Positions 16,383-26,551 of a stretch of 64,000 nucleotides of DNA are shown in pieces. The stretch's first letter is position 1; the number at the start of each line of letters is the position of its first letter. The notes beneath the pieces were generated by a model. The model did no database searches. It had not been told where the DNA came from and worked only from the letters and a program-made list of their open reading frames with translations. Source of the DNA: Pseudomonas sp. FP2196 (GTDB lineage: Bacteria; Pseudomonadota; Gammaproteobacteria; Pseudomonadales; Pseudomonadaceae); assembly GCF_030687715.1 (NCBI RefSeq), contig NZ_CP117445.1, positions 2,648,501 to 2,712,500 on the forward strand, read 5' to 3'. The position numbers were made by a program, and so were the translations under genes.

Positions 16383-17309
16383 TCAGATGCCCCACGCGAA
16401 CGGATCTTCTTCGTCGATGAGCAACGTGCTGTCGGCGGTCATGTAGGCGCGGCCAGTGATGTACGGGCGAACGCGTTCGCCTGACCATTCGAAGCGGCCT
16501 TCGAACTGGCTGCCCGTGATGCTCGCTTGCACCCAGCGCTCGCCGGGTTGCAGCTTGTCGTCGGCGGCCAGGCAGGCGAGTTTGGCGCTGGTGCCGGTAC
16601 CGCAGGGTGAGCGGTCATAGGCTTTGCCGGGGCACATGACGAAGTTGCGGCTGTCGGCATTGGCGTCGTCAGCGAACAGTTCGATGTGGTCGATCACGGC
16701 ACCGTCTTCGCCATAAATGCCTTGATCTTCGAGAGCCTTGAGCATCGCCCAGGTGTACGCGGTGAGGTGTTCGACGTAATCCATGCTCAGCGTCTGGCCG
16801 TGCTCGGAGACGAGGAAAAACCAGTTGCCGCCATAAGCGATATCGCCGAATACGCGGCCGTGACCCGGAACGTCTACCGGCACCTGTTTGCGATAACGCC
16901 AGGACGGTACGTTGCCCAGGGTCACGCTGCTGTCTTCATGCAATGTTGCGCTGACCGTGCCGACCGGCGTGTCGATCTTGTGCACCCCCGGCGCGATCAG
17001 CCCTTGGTAGTGCAACGAATTGATCAGGCCGATGGTGCCGTGGCCGCACATGCCGAGATACCCGGCATTGTTGAAGAAAATCACTCCGCACGTGGCGCCC
17101 GCCGATACCGGCTCGCAGTACAGCGCACCGACCAACACATCGTTGCCGCGCGGTTCCAGCAGGCAGGCGCGGCGCCATGGGTCATGCTGAGTGCGCAGGG
17201 CATCGCGTTTTTCGGCCATGGTGCCGCCGGGCAGTTCGGGGAAGCCTTTCATCACCAGGCGCGTGGGTTCACCACCGGTGTGGGAATCGATGACGTGTAT
17301 TCGTTTCAT
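16383..17309 (-). CDS. lhpA: 4-hydroxyproline 2-epimerase
   Basis: Proline racemase-fold epimerase of 308 residues converting trans-4-hydroxy-L-proline to cis-4-hydroxy-D-proline, the first step of hydroxyproline use. The two catalytic cysteines are Cys88 (GMCGHGT) and Cys236 (SPCGTGTSA), numbered exactly as in the characterised Pseudomonas enzyme when the ATG at 17309 is used. An ATG two codons upstream (17315) is possible, but GGGG is better spaced from 17309. It leads the operon epimerase - deaminase - FAD dehydrogenase and is divergent from the AraC regulator. Confidence 0.92.
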   Translation of the reverse strand: MKRIHVIDSHTGGEPTRLVMKGFPELPGGTMAEKRDALRTQHDPWRRACLLEPRGNDVLVGALYCEPVSAGATCGVIFFNNAGYLGMCGHGTIGLINSLHYQGLIAPGVHKIDTPVGTVSATLHEDSSVTLGNVPSWRYRKQVPVDVPGHGRVFGDIAYGGNWFFLVSEHGQTLSMDYVEHLTAYTWAMLKALEDQGIYGEDGAVIDHIELFADDANADSRNFVMCPGKAYDRSPCGTGTSAKLACLAADDKLQPGERWVQASITGSQFEGRFEWSGERVRPYITGRAYMTADSTLLIDEEDPFAWGI

Positions 17310-17569
17310 GGACATGCCCCGATGAGTGATTTCATTAGGCGCCGGCAGGGCGTGTGTTCACGGTGCTGGCAGTTGTGTCACTGGCATGGGCAAACTTTGA
17401 ACTGATAGACAGGGCGGTGATTGATGTTTTGCAGCGGGATCGATGACGAAATCGGCACAGTTGCGCCGATGAAACGCGGCCCTCGACACGACTTGAACGA
17501 TGCTGCAATCTGCTCGCAACTGCTGCAGCACGGGCACTTGGCATATCCACGAACAGGGGGGGATCTTCA

Positions 17570-18328
17570 ATGAAGAGCGCGTTTTCGATGCTGTCCCAGA
17601 GCCGTCCGCAAACCCTGGACGAGCTATTGGCCGGCGCCGCGCTGCTGTTGCCGATGCTCGATGTGATCCCCAACGCAGCGATATTCATCAAGGATGTTCA
17701 GGCCCGTTACGTCCTCGCTAACCGCACACTGGTGCAGCGCTGTGGCTTGAAGGACTTGCGTCCGTTGCTCGGCAAAACCAGCGTGCAGGTGTTCCCGGCG
17801 CAATTGGGGTCGGGCTACACCGAACAGGATCGCAAAGTGCTGGAAGACGGCTTTGTGCTGGAGGGTCAGTTAGAACTGCATCTGTACGGCAGTCGCGAAC
17901 CGGGTTGGTGCCTGACCCATAAACAACCGCTGTACAACCGCGAGGGGCAGATCATCGGGTTGGCGGGCATCTCCGTCGATCTGCAATCAGCCAGCGAAAC
18001 TCACCCAGCGTTTGAGCGACTGGCCGCTGTCGACGAACACATCCGCACGCACTTCAATCGCCGTGTCACATTGGGCGAACTGACGCGCATTGCCGGTATT
18101 TCCGTGGCGCAACTGGAACGCTATTGCAAACGGGTGTTCCACCTGACGCCACGGCAGATGATCCAGAAGGTGCGGCTGGAACATGCGCATCGTCTGCTGC
18201 ATACCGATTTACCGATCACCGACGTTGCGCTGCAATGCGGTTACACCGATCACAGTGCGTTTACCCGGCAGTTCAAGGCTTCGACCGGGTTTACGCCCCG
18301 GGAGTATCGTCAGGCGACGGGGCAGTGA
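17570..18328 (+). CDS. lhpR: PAS-AraC transcriptional regulator of the hydroxyproline operon
   Basis: 252-residue regulator with an N-terminal PAS-like domain (about 30-135: NAAIFIKDVQARYVLANRTLV) and a C-terminal AraC DNA-binding domain (165-248: VTLGELTRIAGISVAQLERYCK and CGYTDHSAFTRQFK). It is divergent from lhpA with a 260-base gap, the arrangement of LhpR in other pseudomonads, where it activates the operon with hydroxyproline. The ATG at 17570 has a strong GGGGGG purine run upstream. Confidence 0.88.
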   Translation: MKSAFSMLSQSRPQTLDELLAGAALLLPMLDVIPNAAIFIKDVQARYVLANRTLVQRCGLKDLRPLLGKTSVQVFPAQLGSGYTEQDRKVLEDGFVLEGQLELHLYGSREPGWCLTHKQPLYNREGQIIGLAGISVDLQSASETHPAFERLAAVDEHIRTHFNRRVTLGELTRIAGISVAQLERYCKRVFHLTPRQMIQKVRLEHAHRLLHTDLPITDVALQCGYTDHSAFTRQFKASTGFTPREYRQATGQ

Positions 18329-18392
18329 GAGGCCGCTGCGCATACCGACTAGACTCAACACGTCACGACTCGATTGCGGCAGGAGAAACGCG

Positions 18393-18677
18393 ATGAGGGG
18401 AATACTCAGACGCCGAGGCTCGCTGTGGCTCCTGTCCATCCTGATCGCCCTCAGCCTGGGGCTCAGCGGCTGCTCAAACCGAAAACACTATCCGCCGTCA
18501 GGCGTCGGCGACAGCTGCTATGCCAAGGCGCTGCCGACGGTTGGGGAGGGCGGTCTCGCCTGGGGTTCCAGCCTGAACATGGCTCGGCAAAAATCCATGA
18601 CCAATTGCATGCGCTACGCGGGGCGGTCGGGGGGCACGCCGAATACTTGTCAGGTGGTGTTGGCCAAGTGCAAGTGA
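18393..18677 (+). CDS. Small lipoprotein, function unknown
   Basis: 94-residue predicted lipoprotein. After a basic start (MRGILRRRG) comes a hydrophobic stretch ending in the lipobox LSGC, so the mature protein starts at that cysteine, followed by SNRKHYPP. Four further cysteines (SCY, NCM, TCQ, KCK) could form two disulfide bonds in the periplasm. AGGAG is well placed before the ATG. I recognise no family beyond generic Pseudomonas lipoproteins. Confidence 0.75.
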   Translation: MRGILRRRGSLWLLSILIALSLGLSGCSNRKHYPPSGVGDSCYAKALPTVGEGGLAWGSSLNMARQKSMTNCMRYAGRSGGTPNTCQVVLAKCK

Positions 18678-18943
18678 CTGTCCACGCTGGCAGTTTGTCG
18701 TTTTGATGGGCAAGCAGCATGCGTTTGCGTGTGCGGACGAGCTTTCTGCCAACGTTCACCTGAAATCCGCTGGTGGTGCCACGCTCGATGCGATCACCCT
18801 GGCCCTTTCTTGACGCTATGCATACCGGTACTAGAATTCATTCGATCTGTTTGGCTTTCTATGCCGATGGAGGCAGGGAAGGCTATCTGAAACGTGCGCA
18901 ATAGCGTTGATGTTCGTGTGCGCTCTCAAGGCAAGGACGCGTC

Positions 18944-20494
18944 ATGGCATTCCAGATTGGCAATACAGTCATCACGCCCTATCACCTGATGGCCCAATAC
19001 CGCGTTCAGTTGGGGAATCATAAGGACACGGTACAAAAGTTCATCACGTTTACGGGCTGCATCCGCTTTGCCACGGTCGACGCGGCGAAGGCCGCGCTGG
19101 ATGCGCCCGATACTGCGGTGGCGATGGTGTGGGATGCGGCCAATGCCAACCCCGTGCAGAGTACGCCAACCGTCCAGCGCACCATCAGCCAGTGCCTGTC
19201 AGATGTGGATACGCACGTGGCACAACAGCGTGAGAGGGAAAGGGCGGCAGCCAAGCAGGCGCGAGAGCCGGACAAGGTCAAATACAACGCGCTACGCGAT
19301 ACGGCAAAGGCTTTGGGCGGCGAGCTGATGACAGCTGCAGCGGACAACGACCCCGTGGCATTTGCCAGTCACTACGTTACTTTTTACTTTCAGGCGGCCT
19401 ACATGGGGGGCGATCAGTTCGCGGTGGGGGCTGCTCTGAAGAGCAAACCGACGTCGCGGTTGATCCTGTTCTACAGCGACAATCCTCAGGAGACAGGCAG
19501 TGCCAAAAGTCTGATCTCGTTCTACGGGGTATCTTGCGGCTTGACCCGCGACCGCTTGCTGCCCGTGAAAGTGGCCGATTCCAAAGCGGCCTATAAAGTC
19601 GCTACAGAGGTCGTGGATGCGCGTTTGAACAAGACTGCCAACCCTGCCATGGCCGGACTTGATTTTCTGGGCCACATCCCCAGGATCAGCGGAGCGACGC
19701 TGAACCCGGTGGGCGGCGCGACGACCCATGTCGCCGCTTCAGTCATGGCCGGTGACGGCAAAGGCAATGTGTCCGGCTGGACAGACGTTGACCCGGCCAG
19801 CAATTCCTACTGGGCCTACCGTGTCGATAAATTCCTGGGGCGCAAAGGGATCGTGCGAAGCGCGAAGTACGTCATCGTCTGGACGCGATTCAGTGGGCAG
19901 GACGGTGGCGCTCACCCAGAACTGGACGATACCTGGATGGGGCTTGCCCAAGTCTGTCGCGGTCTGCTCAAAGCCGGCAAAAATATCATTGTGGTGGGCA
20001 AGCCCAAAGGGCACGACAGCCTGCCAGAAACATTGAACGCCAGTATGGATCAACTGGACATCGCCGGTCCGCCAGCCGTATCGCGCAATGGCATGCAGAT
20101 CTGGGGCGAGTATTGGAAAAACGAAAACGAGGAAACCTTCAACGGCAAAATCATTGGCCCTAACCGTGCTGCCGAGTATGCGATTTTCCTGAGAATGTCC
20201 CGTAGCTGGGGCTGTAAACTGGTGCATTTGGGGATGCGCAGTGGTGCGATGGATGCCGCAGCATTGTTGGGTATGCGTGTCAGGTTCATCGAAAACACCG
20301 GCAACGAACAGATCGAACGAACCACGAAATGGACCGGAGGCAGCAACACAAACAAATTGTATCAACGCATTCAGGTCTCCCAGACCACACGGATGGCGGC
20401 TGCGGGAAAACCTAAAGCGCAGCACGAGGCTCAGGGCTATGAGCCTGCCGATCTCAAACTTATCCTCGACAGCGTGACGGCGGCATTGGTCTAG
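18944..20494 (+). CDS. Large orphan protein of 516 residues
   Basis: No family recognised. The ATG has AAGGA five bases upstream, and codon use looks like the rest of the chromosome. There is no signal peptide or transmembrane segment. Residues 100-120 are charged and may be a coiled coil (QQRERERAAAKQAREPDK). The C-terminal half has alternating hydrophobic strands typical of an alpha/beta fold (KYVIVWTRFSGQDGGAHPEL, NIIVVGKPKGHD, KLVHLGMRSGAMDAAALLG), which could be nucleotide- or sugar-binding. It is a single gene between a lipoprotein and the MscS channel. An effector or toxin-like role is possible but unsupported. Confidence 0.78.
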   Translation: MAFQIGNTVITPYHLMAQYRVQLGNHKDTVQKFITFTGCIRFATVDAAKAALDAPDTAVAMVWDAANANPVQSTPTVQRTISQCLSDVDTHVAQQRERERAAAKQAREPDKVKYNALRDTAKALGGELMTAAADNDPVAFASHYVTFYFQAAYMGGDQFAVGAALKSKPTSRLILFYSDNPQETGSAKSLISFYGVSCGLTRDRLLPVKVADSKAAYKVATEVVDARLNKTANPAMAGLDFLGHIPRISGATLNPVGGATTHVAASVMAGDGKGNVSGWTDVDPASNSYWAYRVDKFLGRKGIVRSAKYVIVWTRFSGQDGGAHPELDDTWMGLAQVCRGLLKAGKNIIVVGKPKGHDSLPETLNASMDQLDIAGPPAVSRNGMQIWGEYWKNENEETFNGKIIGPNRAAEYAIFLRMSRSWGCKLVHLGMRSGAMDAAALLGMRVRFIENTGNEQIERTTKWTGGSNTNKLYQRIQVSQTTRMAAAGKPKAQHEAQGYEPADLKLILDSVTAALV

Positions 20495-20612
20495 AGGATC
20501 AATAGTGTTCGATACACGAAGGATGGCTTGCCGGAGGCAAGGCAGACCTCATCGATGTACCGAGCCGGGTCGTTCGTTGACGCCGCAGATGTACCGAGAC
20601 ATAAAAGCCGCT

Positions 20613-22997
20613 TCAGGCACTCGCCGGCGGCTTCGCCAACTCAATTCCCGCCGCCCCCAGGCGCTTGAGAATCTCGAACAACAAATCACTCTTGGTCACC
20701 CCGACAATCCTCGGGCTGCCTACATAACCGGTAATTGTCAGCGTGATCCCGTCCGGCGACAGCTTGCTGAATCGCACAAATGATGCGGGTTTATCGAGGA
20801 TGCTTTCATTCTCCCGATAGGTGCTCAGTAACAGCTCCTTCACCTCCTCAGGGTCAATATCCAGCGGGAACACCAGTTCAAGCGATGCCACGCCCTGGGC
20901 GCTGCCCCCAAGCGTAACGTTGCGCAAGTTCTGCGAGATCAATTGCGAGTTGGGCACGATCACAATCGAGCGGTCGCTGAGCTGGATCTCCGTGGCGCGC
21001 ACGTTGATCCGGCGGATATCACCCTCAACCCCGCTGATGCTGATCAAGTCCCCAACCTTCACCGGACGCTCGGTCAGCAGAATCAGACCCGAAACGAAGT
21101 TCTTCACGATCTCCTGCAAACCAAAACCGATCCCCACCGACAGCGCACTGACGATCCACGCCAGGTTGGTCCACTGCACCCCCAGCGACGACAGCGTCAA
21201 CAGGATCACCAGCGCATAACCGATATTGGAAAACAGCGTGCTCAACGACGCGCACATGCCCGGGTCCATATCGGTCTTGGGCAGGAACTCGTTGTCCAGC
21301 CAGCGGCGCAGGGCGCGAATCAGGTAGATGCCGATCAGCAACGCCAGTACCGCATTGAGCAGATGACCGGGGACGATGTTCAGCTTGCGCAACCCGGCGC
21401 CGCCGAGAATGGCCATGATGTTGCTCAGCAGTTGCCCGAGCGTGGTGCCGATGCCGCCGACAAACAGCGCAATCACCGCCAGCAGCAACAGCCCGGCGCG
21501 GCTGAACCCGGACAATAGAATCGAAATCTGATCCAGCCGCCGATCACCAATCCCCAGCAACTGCTTGAGCGCCTTTCCGCTCGAATGTTTGGGCGAAAAC
21601 ACATATTCGCAACCGTCCTTGATGAATTGGATCAGCAAGTAAAACCCCGACAGTACGATGTACGCCCAGACCACTTCATAAGTAATGAACCGGGCCAGCG
21701 ACACATAACCGATGAGCAGCGCAGCCGTCGACACAAACATCGAAACACTGGCGACGGTGTAAATCACCCCGGCGAACACGTTGCCCGCCGCCGACGTGTC
21801 GTTGTCAGCAATCATTGCCTTGCGCACTTTGCTGACCCGCAACAGCATCGCCACGATGATCACCATTACAGCAATCGCGATCACACCTCGCCCGGCGAGC
21901 ACGATCTGGCTGCTCATACCGGTGGTGTTGCTGACCTGCACCAATGTCACCAGTACCAGCAACGTGCCGGAAAGAATGCGCGGGTAAGGCTTGAGCGCCA
22001 GCGCTACCGGATCGGCAATCGCCGGCAGCCGCCAGGACGGATGTTTGGTCGAGAGTAGCGCGCGGCTCAGCCCGGTGATCAACACGCAGGCGTACACAAC
22101 TTTTTCGAACTCCTCGGAAAACGTATCCAGCACCGGCGGCAAAGGTGCATGGCGGGTGAGGGCGTAGAACAGTAGTTGCAGGGCAATGCCCGTGGTGACA
22201 ATGGTCGCCAACGCCGAAGCGAACGCCAATGCACTGCGGCGCACACGCCCCTCCGGCATGCGATGGATGCACACCCACGTCAGCCCGCGCTCGGCCTGCC
22301 TGCGCCCGAATGTCCAGATCAGCAACGCCAACAACACCAGCACACAGGTATAAATACGCTGCCCCGGCGCCCAGACCCTGGCCCACGTATCGCCCACCCG
22401 ATCTACAAAAAAACTCAAACGCTGCCGATCATCGGGCCGGGGTTTGACCAGTGGCGACCAGAAATCCGGACTCAACACACTGTTGGTGCGCAGCGTCAGC
22501 TCACTCTCCAGCAACGCGCGCCGGATCCCCGCAATCTGCGTGATCAGATCCGCTGCGCTCTGCTTCAACGCCGCCAGATTTTTCAGCGTCGCATCAACCT
22601 TGTTCTTCTGCTCCGCCAGCGAGGCCCGCTGCGCGACGATATCCGCCTGCTCCGACGCCACCCCGGTATCCGGCGCCGCCCCCAACACGCCCAATTGCAC
22701 CGCCAATTGCGCCTGCTGCGGCAACAACGACGCCGACAACCGATCAATATCCAGAATGAACGCCTGCACCCGATCCTGCGGCCCTTCGAGCTGGTTGTAA
22801 TTGTTGGCAGACGAGATTTGCTGCTTGAGCCCGTCGAGGCGTTGTTGCAGGGCTTGCAGATCACTTTGGGAAATCACCGTGGCGGGTGCCGCCGCGTTGA
22901 CCGTCGGCGCCGGCAGATCAGCCGCCCACAGTGTCGAACCGCCCGGCGCGAGCAGCGTGAGCGCGACAAAAAACAGCGACTTCAATGTGTTGCGCAT
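20613..22997 (-). CDS. MscS-family mechanosensitive channel with DUF3772 domain
   Basis: 794-residue inner-membrane protein, a large MscK/YbiO-like member of the family. It has a signal peptide (ending LWAADLPAP), a periplasmic helical part with DUF3772 (roughly 120-190), then about ten membrane segments. The MscS core follows: VGIGFGLQEIVKNFVSGLILLTERPVKVGD and IRRINVRATEIQ, and a cytoplasmic tail to residue 794. It releases solutes upon hypoosmotic shock in characterised relatives. It is transcribed alone. Confidence 0.92.
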   Translation of the reverse strand: MRNTLKSLFFVALTLLAPGGSTLWAADLPAPTVNAAAPATVISQSDLQALQQRLDGLKQQISSANNYNQLEGPQDRVQAFILDIDRLSASLLPQQAQLAVQLGVLGAAPDTGVASEQADIVAQRASLAEQKNKVDATLKNLAALKQSAADLITQIAGIRRALLESELTLRTNSVLSPDFWSPLVKPRPDDRQRLSFFVDRVGDTWARVWAPGQRIYTCVLVLLALLIWTFGRRQAERGLTWVCIHRMPEGRVRRSALAFASALATIVTTGIALQLLFYALTRHAPLPPVLDTFSEEFEKVVYACVLITGLSRALLSTKHPSWRLPAIADPVALALKPYPRILSGTLLVLVTLVQVSNTTGMSSQIVLAGRGVIAIAVMVIIVAMLLRVSKVRKAMIADNDTSAAGNVFAGVIYTVASVSMFVSTAALLIGYVSLARFITYEVVWAYIVLSGFYLLIQFIKDGCEYVFSPKHSSGKALKQLLGIGDRRLDQISILLSGFSRAGLLLLAVIALFVGGIGTTLGQLLSNIMAILGGAGLRKLNIVPGHLLNAVLALLIGIYLIRALRRWLDNEFLPKTDMDPGMCASLSTLFSNIGYALVILLTLSSLGVQWTNLAWIVSALSVGIGFGLQEIVKNFVSGLILLTERPVKVGDLISISGVEGDIRRINVRATEIQLSDRSIVIVPNSQLISQNLRNVTLGGSAQGVASLELVFPLDIDPEEVKELLLSTYRENESILDKPASFVRFSKLSPDGITLTITGYVGSPRIVGVTKSDLLFEILKRLGAAGIELAKPPASA

Positions 22998-23068
22998 GGA
23001 GGAGCAGACCCGAATTGATCACACAGTCTATGAGGTTAGGTGATCGGGGCGAGGGTTGAGGAAAAGTT

Positions 23069-23527
23069 TCAGGGGAGGAGATGGATTAGCTGGGGTTGCA
23101 GGGCGTTCGCGCTTACGTTGAGCAAGGCCAGAGTGACCGGGAGTTTGAAACGACGACGACCGGCGCTGCCGGGATTGAGGTACAGACGATCACCGCGCCA
23201 TTCGATGAGAGGTTTGTGGGAGTGGCCGGTGATGATGAGTTTGATGTGGCTGTCCAGATCGGCGGGGACGTCAGCGATATCGTGGGTTAGCAGGGTTGGC
23301 CAGCCGTTCAGGTTGAGGGTGAGGTGATCGGGGAGGGTGGCGGCCCAGGGGAGGTTCAGGTCGTTGTTGCCGCGCACGGCGTGGGTGGGGGCGATTTGCG
23401 AGAGTTGATCCAGGATTTCGGGGCTGCCGATGTCGCCGGCGTGGAGGATCAGGTCGCAGCCTTGGATCGCGGTCAGGGCTTCGGGGCGGAGGAGGCCGTG
23501 GGTGTCGGAGATGATGGCGGTTTTCAT
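23069..23527 (-). CDS. YfcE/MJ0936-type metallophosphoesterase
   Basis: 152-residue calcineurin-like phosphodiesterase with all metal-binding motifs: ISDTHG, LHAGDIGS, RGNNDLN, LTHD and ITGHSHKP. The ATG at 23527 matches the family start but has no good ribosome site; the alternative ATG at 23569 adds 14 residues and has AAAAGG upstream. The GGCCGATT palindrome at 23558-23594 covers that alternative start, so the short form is preferred. Confidence 0.85.
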   Translation of the reverse strand: MKTAIISDTHGLLRPEALTAIQGCDLILHAGDIGSPEILDQLSQIAPTHAVRGNNDLNLPWAATLPDHLTLNLNGWPTLLTHDIADVPADLDSHIKLIITGHSHKPLIEWRGDRLYLNPGSAGRRRFKLPVTLALLNVSANALQPQLIHLLP

Positions 23528-23557
23528 TGGGGGGAGATCAGCAGGGAATGGAGGACT

Positions 23558-23594
23558 GCAATCGGCCATAGGCGGACGCCTTTTGGCCGATTGC
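23558..23594. repeat. GGCCGATT palindromic repeat
   Basis: GCAATCGGCCA and TTGGCCGATTGC form an inverted repeat around GGCGGACGCC. This is the most complete copy of a family of degenerate repeats (consensus GTCYGCTTNTGGCCGATTGC) seen also near 25617, 40792, 49142, 57854, 59051, 59773 and 60795. It lies between two minus-strand genes. Confidence 0.65.
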
Positions 23595-23616
23595 GCTTTG
23601 AAGAGATTATAAGGGG

Positions 23617-24618
23617 CTATGCACTCACAACCTGGATTACCGTCTTGCCCTTGCCGCGGCCTTCGGCGACTTGGCGAAATGCCTCGTTGACGTCTGGCAG
23701 CGCAAAATGCTGTTGATCCACGCGGATTGTCAGTTGACCAGCATTGGCGAGCGCAGCGGCCTCGCGCAGGATAGCACCGTGGTGTTCGCGTCCTTTGCCG
23801 GTGAGCAGCGGCGCCAAGGTGAAGACGCCCGAGTAGGTTGCACTTTTGAACGACAACGGCGCCAGGCTATGCTGGCCCCAACCGAGGCAACTCAGCACGT
23901 GCCCTGTATAAGCTTTCACCGCTTTGAATGAAGCATCCAGGGTGCTGCCGCCGACAGTGTCGTAGACAATGTCGAATCCTTCGCCAGCCGTGTAATGCTC
24001 GACATAGTCCTCGACGCTCTGTGCCTGATAGTCGATCGCCGTAGCCCCCAGCGAGCGAATGAAGTCCAGACTGCCCGCCGAACCGGTGGCGTAGACATCG
24101 GCACCGCGAGCCTTAGCCAGTTGCACAGCCACTTGGCCAACCCCACCTGCGCCGCCATGAATCAGTACACGCTGACCGGCGCGGACATTGGCGCGATCGA
24201 CCAGACCTTCCCATGCGGTAATGAACACCAAAGGCAATGCAGCCGCCTCACGCATGTTGAGGGTGTGTGGCTTGGCAGCGATCAGCCGGGCATCCACGGC
24301 AATGTACTCGGCCATAGTTCCTTGGGCACCACCGATCCCGCCGGGCATGCCGAAGACTTCCTGGCCTACGGTGAAACCCTCGACCGCTTCACCCAGTTCG
24401 GCGACCGTACCGGCGAGGTCAAGGCCGAGCACTGCCGGCAGCGCTTGGCGGGCGTGAGCCCCAGCGCCGGCGGCAATTTTGGTATCGAGCGGATTGACTC
24501 CTGCGGCGTGAACCTTGACCAGTACTTGCCCCTTACCGGGAACAGGGCGATCGATTTCACTGATGGCCAGAGGGGACTGAGCGGACTCGGCGATAGCGGC
24601 AAGCATGGAGTGTTTCAT
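23617..24618 (-). CDS. Zinc-free MDR quinone oxidoreductase
   Basis: 333-residue medium-chain reductase of the quinone oxidoreductase group: GroES-like N-terminus with NPLDTKI and LDLAGTVAELG, then the NADPH motif [16 protein letters not shown] near residue 155. It lacks the zinc cysteines, as is usual for this group. Likely reduces quinones or enones with NADPH. It is divergent from the LysR gene at 24727 with a 108-base spacer and is probably its target. Confidence 0.9.
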   Translation of the reverse strand: MKHSMLAAIAESAQSPLAISEIDRPVPGKGQVLVKVHAAGVNPLDTKIAAGAGAHARQALPAVLGLDLAGTVAELGEAVEGFTVGQEVFGMPGGIGGAQGTMAEYIAVDARLIAAKPHTLNMREAAALPLVFITAWEGLVDRANVRAGQRVLIHGGAGGVGQVAVQLAKARGADVYATGSAGSLDFIRSLGATAIDYQAQSVEDYVEHYTAGEGFDIVYDTVGGSTLDASFKAVKAYTGHVLSCLGWGQHSLAPLSFKSATYSGVFTLAPLLTGKGREHHGAILREAAALANAGQLTIRVDQQHFALPDVNEAFRQVAEGRGKGKTVIQVVSA

Positions 24619-24726
24619 GACGGGAACCCGTGTTGGAATGGACGCTTACAGATTGCCGCGCTTTAATCATTCCGATAAGAAACGTAGTTTGCATATGACT
24701 TATTCCACAAAGAGAACTAATCGTCG

Positions 24727-25608
24727 ATGGATCTGTTCGACAGCATGCACATCTTTGTTCGGGTCGTGGAGCGCGGGTCGTTTTCGGCGGTCGCTCGTGA
24801 GCTGAACATGGGGCAACCGGCAGTGAGTAAGCAAGTACGCGCGCTGGAGCAGTATCTGGGTGGGCCATTGTTCGCACGCAGCACTCGGCACCTGGCCCTG
24901 ACCGACCAAGGTCAACGCTTCTACGACCACTGCCAGGAAATTCTCGGCCAAGTTGAAACTGCCACGCGTAGCTTTACCAGTGGCCAGGAGCAGATCGCCG
25001 GCCCTTTACGAGTCGCCGCCCCGGTCAGTTATGGACGGTTATGCATCGCGCCGCTCATAGGGACATTCCTGCAACGCCATCCTGATGTCCGGATTGACCT
25101 ACGGCTGAGTGACCACAATGAAGACCTGCTCAAAGAAAACATCGATCTGGCTATCCGCATTGGCGTGGTGAAGAGCGAGGGATTAGTGGCACTGCCATTG
25201 GGCAATAGCCCGCGGCGTGTCTATGCCGCGCCCAGCTACCTGGATCTACACGGCGTGCCACGTGAGCCCAACGAGCTCTCGGATCACAACTGCATCGGCT
25301 TCACTTTGCTGGAGCATTACGACCGTTGGCAATTTACGCACATTGCCCAGGAGCTCGATGTAGGTATTCAGGGCAACGTCACGAGTAACAGCAGCGAGGC
25401 CATCCGCGAGATGGTTCTCTCCGGCTTGGGCATTTCCCTCTCACCAGAATGGCTGTTCACAGCTGACATTGAGCAGGGCAAGGTTCGTACCGTACTCGAC
25501 AATTATAAGACCAGTGCGCTGCCTGTCAGCGCCGTGCTCAGTCGTGAGCGGCGACGCTCGGCGCGGACGATGGCGTTCATCGATTTTCTACGCGAGCATT
25601 TATTGTAG
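24727..25608 (+). CDS. LysR family transcriptional regulator
   Basis: 293-residue LysR protein, CrgA/DmlR-like: HTH at 15-60 (FSAVARELNMGQPAVSKQVRALEQYLG), then the effector domain (GPLRVAAPVSYG, DLAIRIG). It is divergent from the quinone oxidoreductase gene; the gap holds ATAAG and CTTAT half-sites (about 24676 and 24699) that may be a binding site. Expected to activate that gene and repress itself. Confidence 0.9.
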   Translation: MDLFDSMHIFVRVVERGSFSAVARELNMGQPAVSKQVRALEQYLGGPLFARSTRHLALTDQGQRFYDHCQEILGQVETATRSFTSGQEQIAGPLRVAAPVSYGRLCIAPLIGTFLQRHPDVRIDLRLSDHNEDLLKENIDLAIRIGVVKSEGLVALPLGNSPRRVYAAPSYLDLHGVPREPNELSDHNCIGFTLLEHYDRWQFTHIAQELDVGIQGNVTSNSSEAIREMVLSGLGISLSPEWLFTADIEQGKVRTVLDNYKTSALPVSAVLSRERRRSARTMAFIDFLREHLL

Positions 25609-25616
25609 AAGCGCCT

Positions 25617-25641
25617 TGTCCGCTATTGGCCGGTTGCTGCC
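25617..25641 (+). repeat. GGCCGATT repeat, degenerate copy
   Basis: TGTCCGCTATTGGCCGGTTGC with partial inverted partner AACCGGCC at 25669. Same family as 23558-23594, here directly downstream of a LysR gene. Confidence 0.5.
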
Positions 25642-25716
25642 TTTTGTGAAGGGCTTCAATCAGCCATAACCGGCCGTTCGAAAGGCGCCTGAGACATCTT
25701 ATATCCTGCACTTGAT

Positions 25717-26109
25717 CTATTCTGGATCGTGACAACAGACGCAAAGCTTGTTTCCTTCAGGGTCTCGAAAATACGCCCCATAAAAATTCGGGTGGTATTC
25801 GGGTCGCAGGCCCGGAGTGCCTTCGCATGTTCCATCCAAGACCAACGCCAAAGCATGGGCGTTGCGTACGATCTGTCTATTAGGTGCTAGCAGAGCAATC
25901 ATTTGCCCATTCCCTAGCGTCGCAGATTGGCTGTCGAACGGTTTGCCCACCACGAAAAGAGGGCGTGCAGTGTCGGGGTGTTTCCAGCCAGCCCATGAGC
26001 GTTCAAAGTCTGTGAACTTGAGATCAAGTCCGAGTATCTCCATGACCCCTTGATAAAACACAAGTGCTCTATTGAAGTCATTCACTCCGATGAATACATG
26101 TGAAATCAT
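25717..26109 (-). CDS. VOC/glyoxalase family protein
   Basis: 130-residue vicinal-oxygen-chelate fold protein: MISHVFIGVNDFNRALVFYQ at the start and YGAYFRDPEGNKLCVCCHD at the end, the usual metal-ligand and C-terminal strand features. Related proteins include glyoxalase I-like and dioxygenase-like enzymes; the substrate is unknown. Single gene. Confidence 0.87.
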   Translation of the reverse strand: MISHVFIGVNDFNRALVFYQGVMEILGLDLKFTDFERSWAGWKHPDTARPLFVVGKPFDSQSATLGNGQMIALLAPNRQIVRNAHALALVLDGTCEGTPGLRPEYHPNFYGAYFRDPEGNKLCVCCHDPE

Positions 26110-26551
26110 TTTTGTCCTAAAAAGAGGAAGCCTTCTCGCAACATACCAAGAATTTTCAGGCTGTGTTCAACCTCTGGCCTGAAACATACTCAGTCGAACT
26201 TGGAAGATGTTTTTACACTAACGGGGCCGATTGCTGCGTGTGGTGAAGTGCTGCTATCGACCCAGGCTGTGTGAAAGCACAAGCAGCATTTTGAAGTCCT
26301 CGTCTTTACGGAAAATCTGCCAGCGTTCGGTCAGTCGGCGAACTTGGAGTTTGCTCAGAAACGCGATGTCCACTCCGATTACAATCGCCGCCGCTGATCG
26401 AAAGCGTTTTTCGATTGGTACCCTGTACCTATTCCCGAAGCTGCTTGCGTTACATCCGGCCATCGAGAATGGGTTCCAGGCCTGGTTTTTGAAACGAGCC
26501 CGAAACCCTCTCTAAATATAAGCCGCTCTCCACAAACGATAGGTGTGCCGA
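26110..26551. other. Intergenic stretch without a recognisable gene
   Basis: About 440 bases. A 69-codon minus-strand frame at 26254-26463 (contains SKLQVRRLTERWQIFRKDED) looks like a gene remnant but I cannot name it. No RNA or clear regulatory signal seen. Confidence 0.4.
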
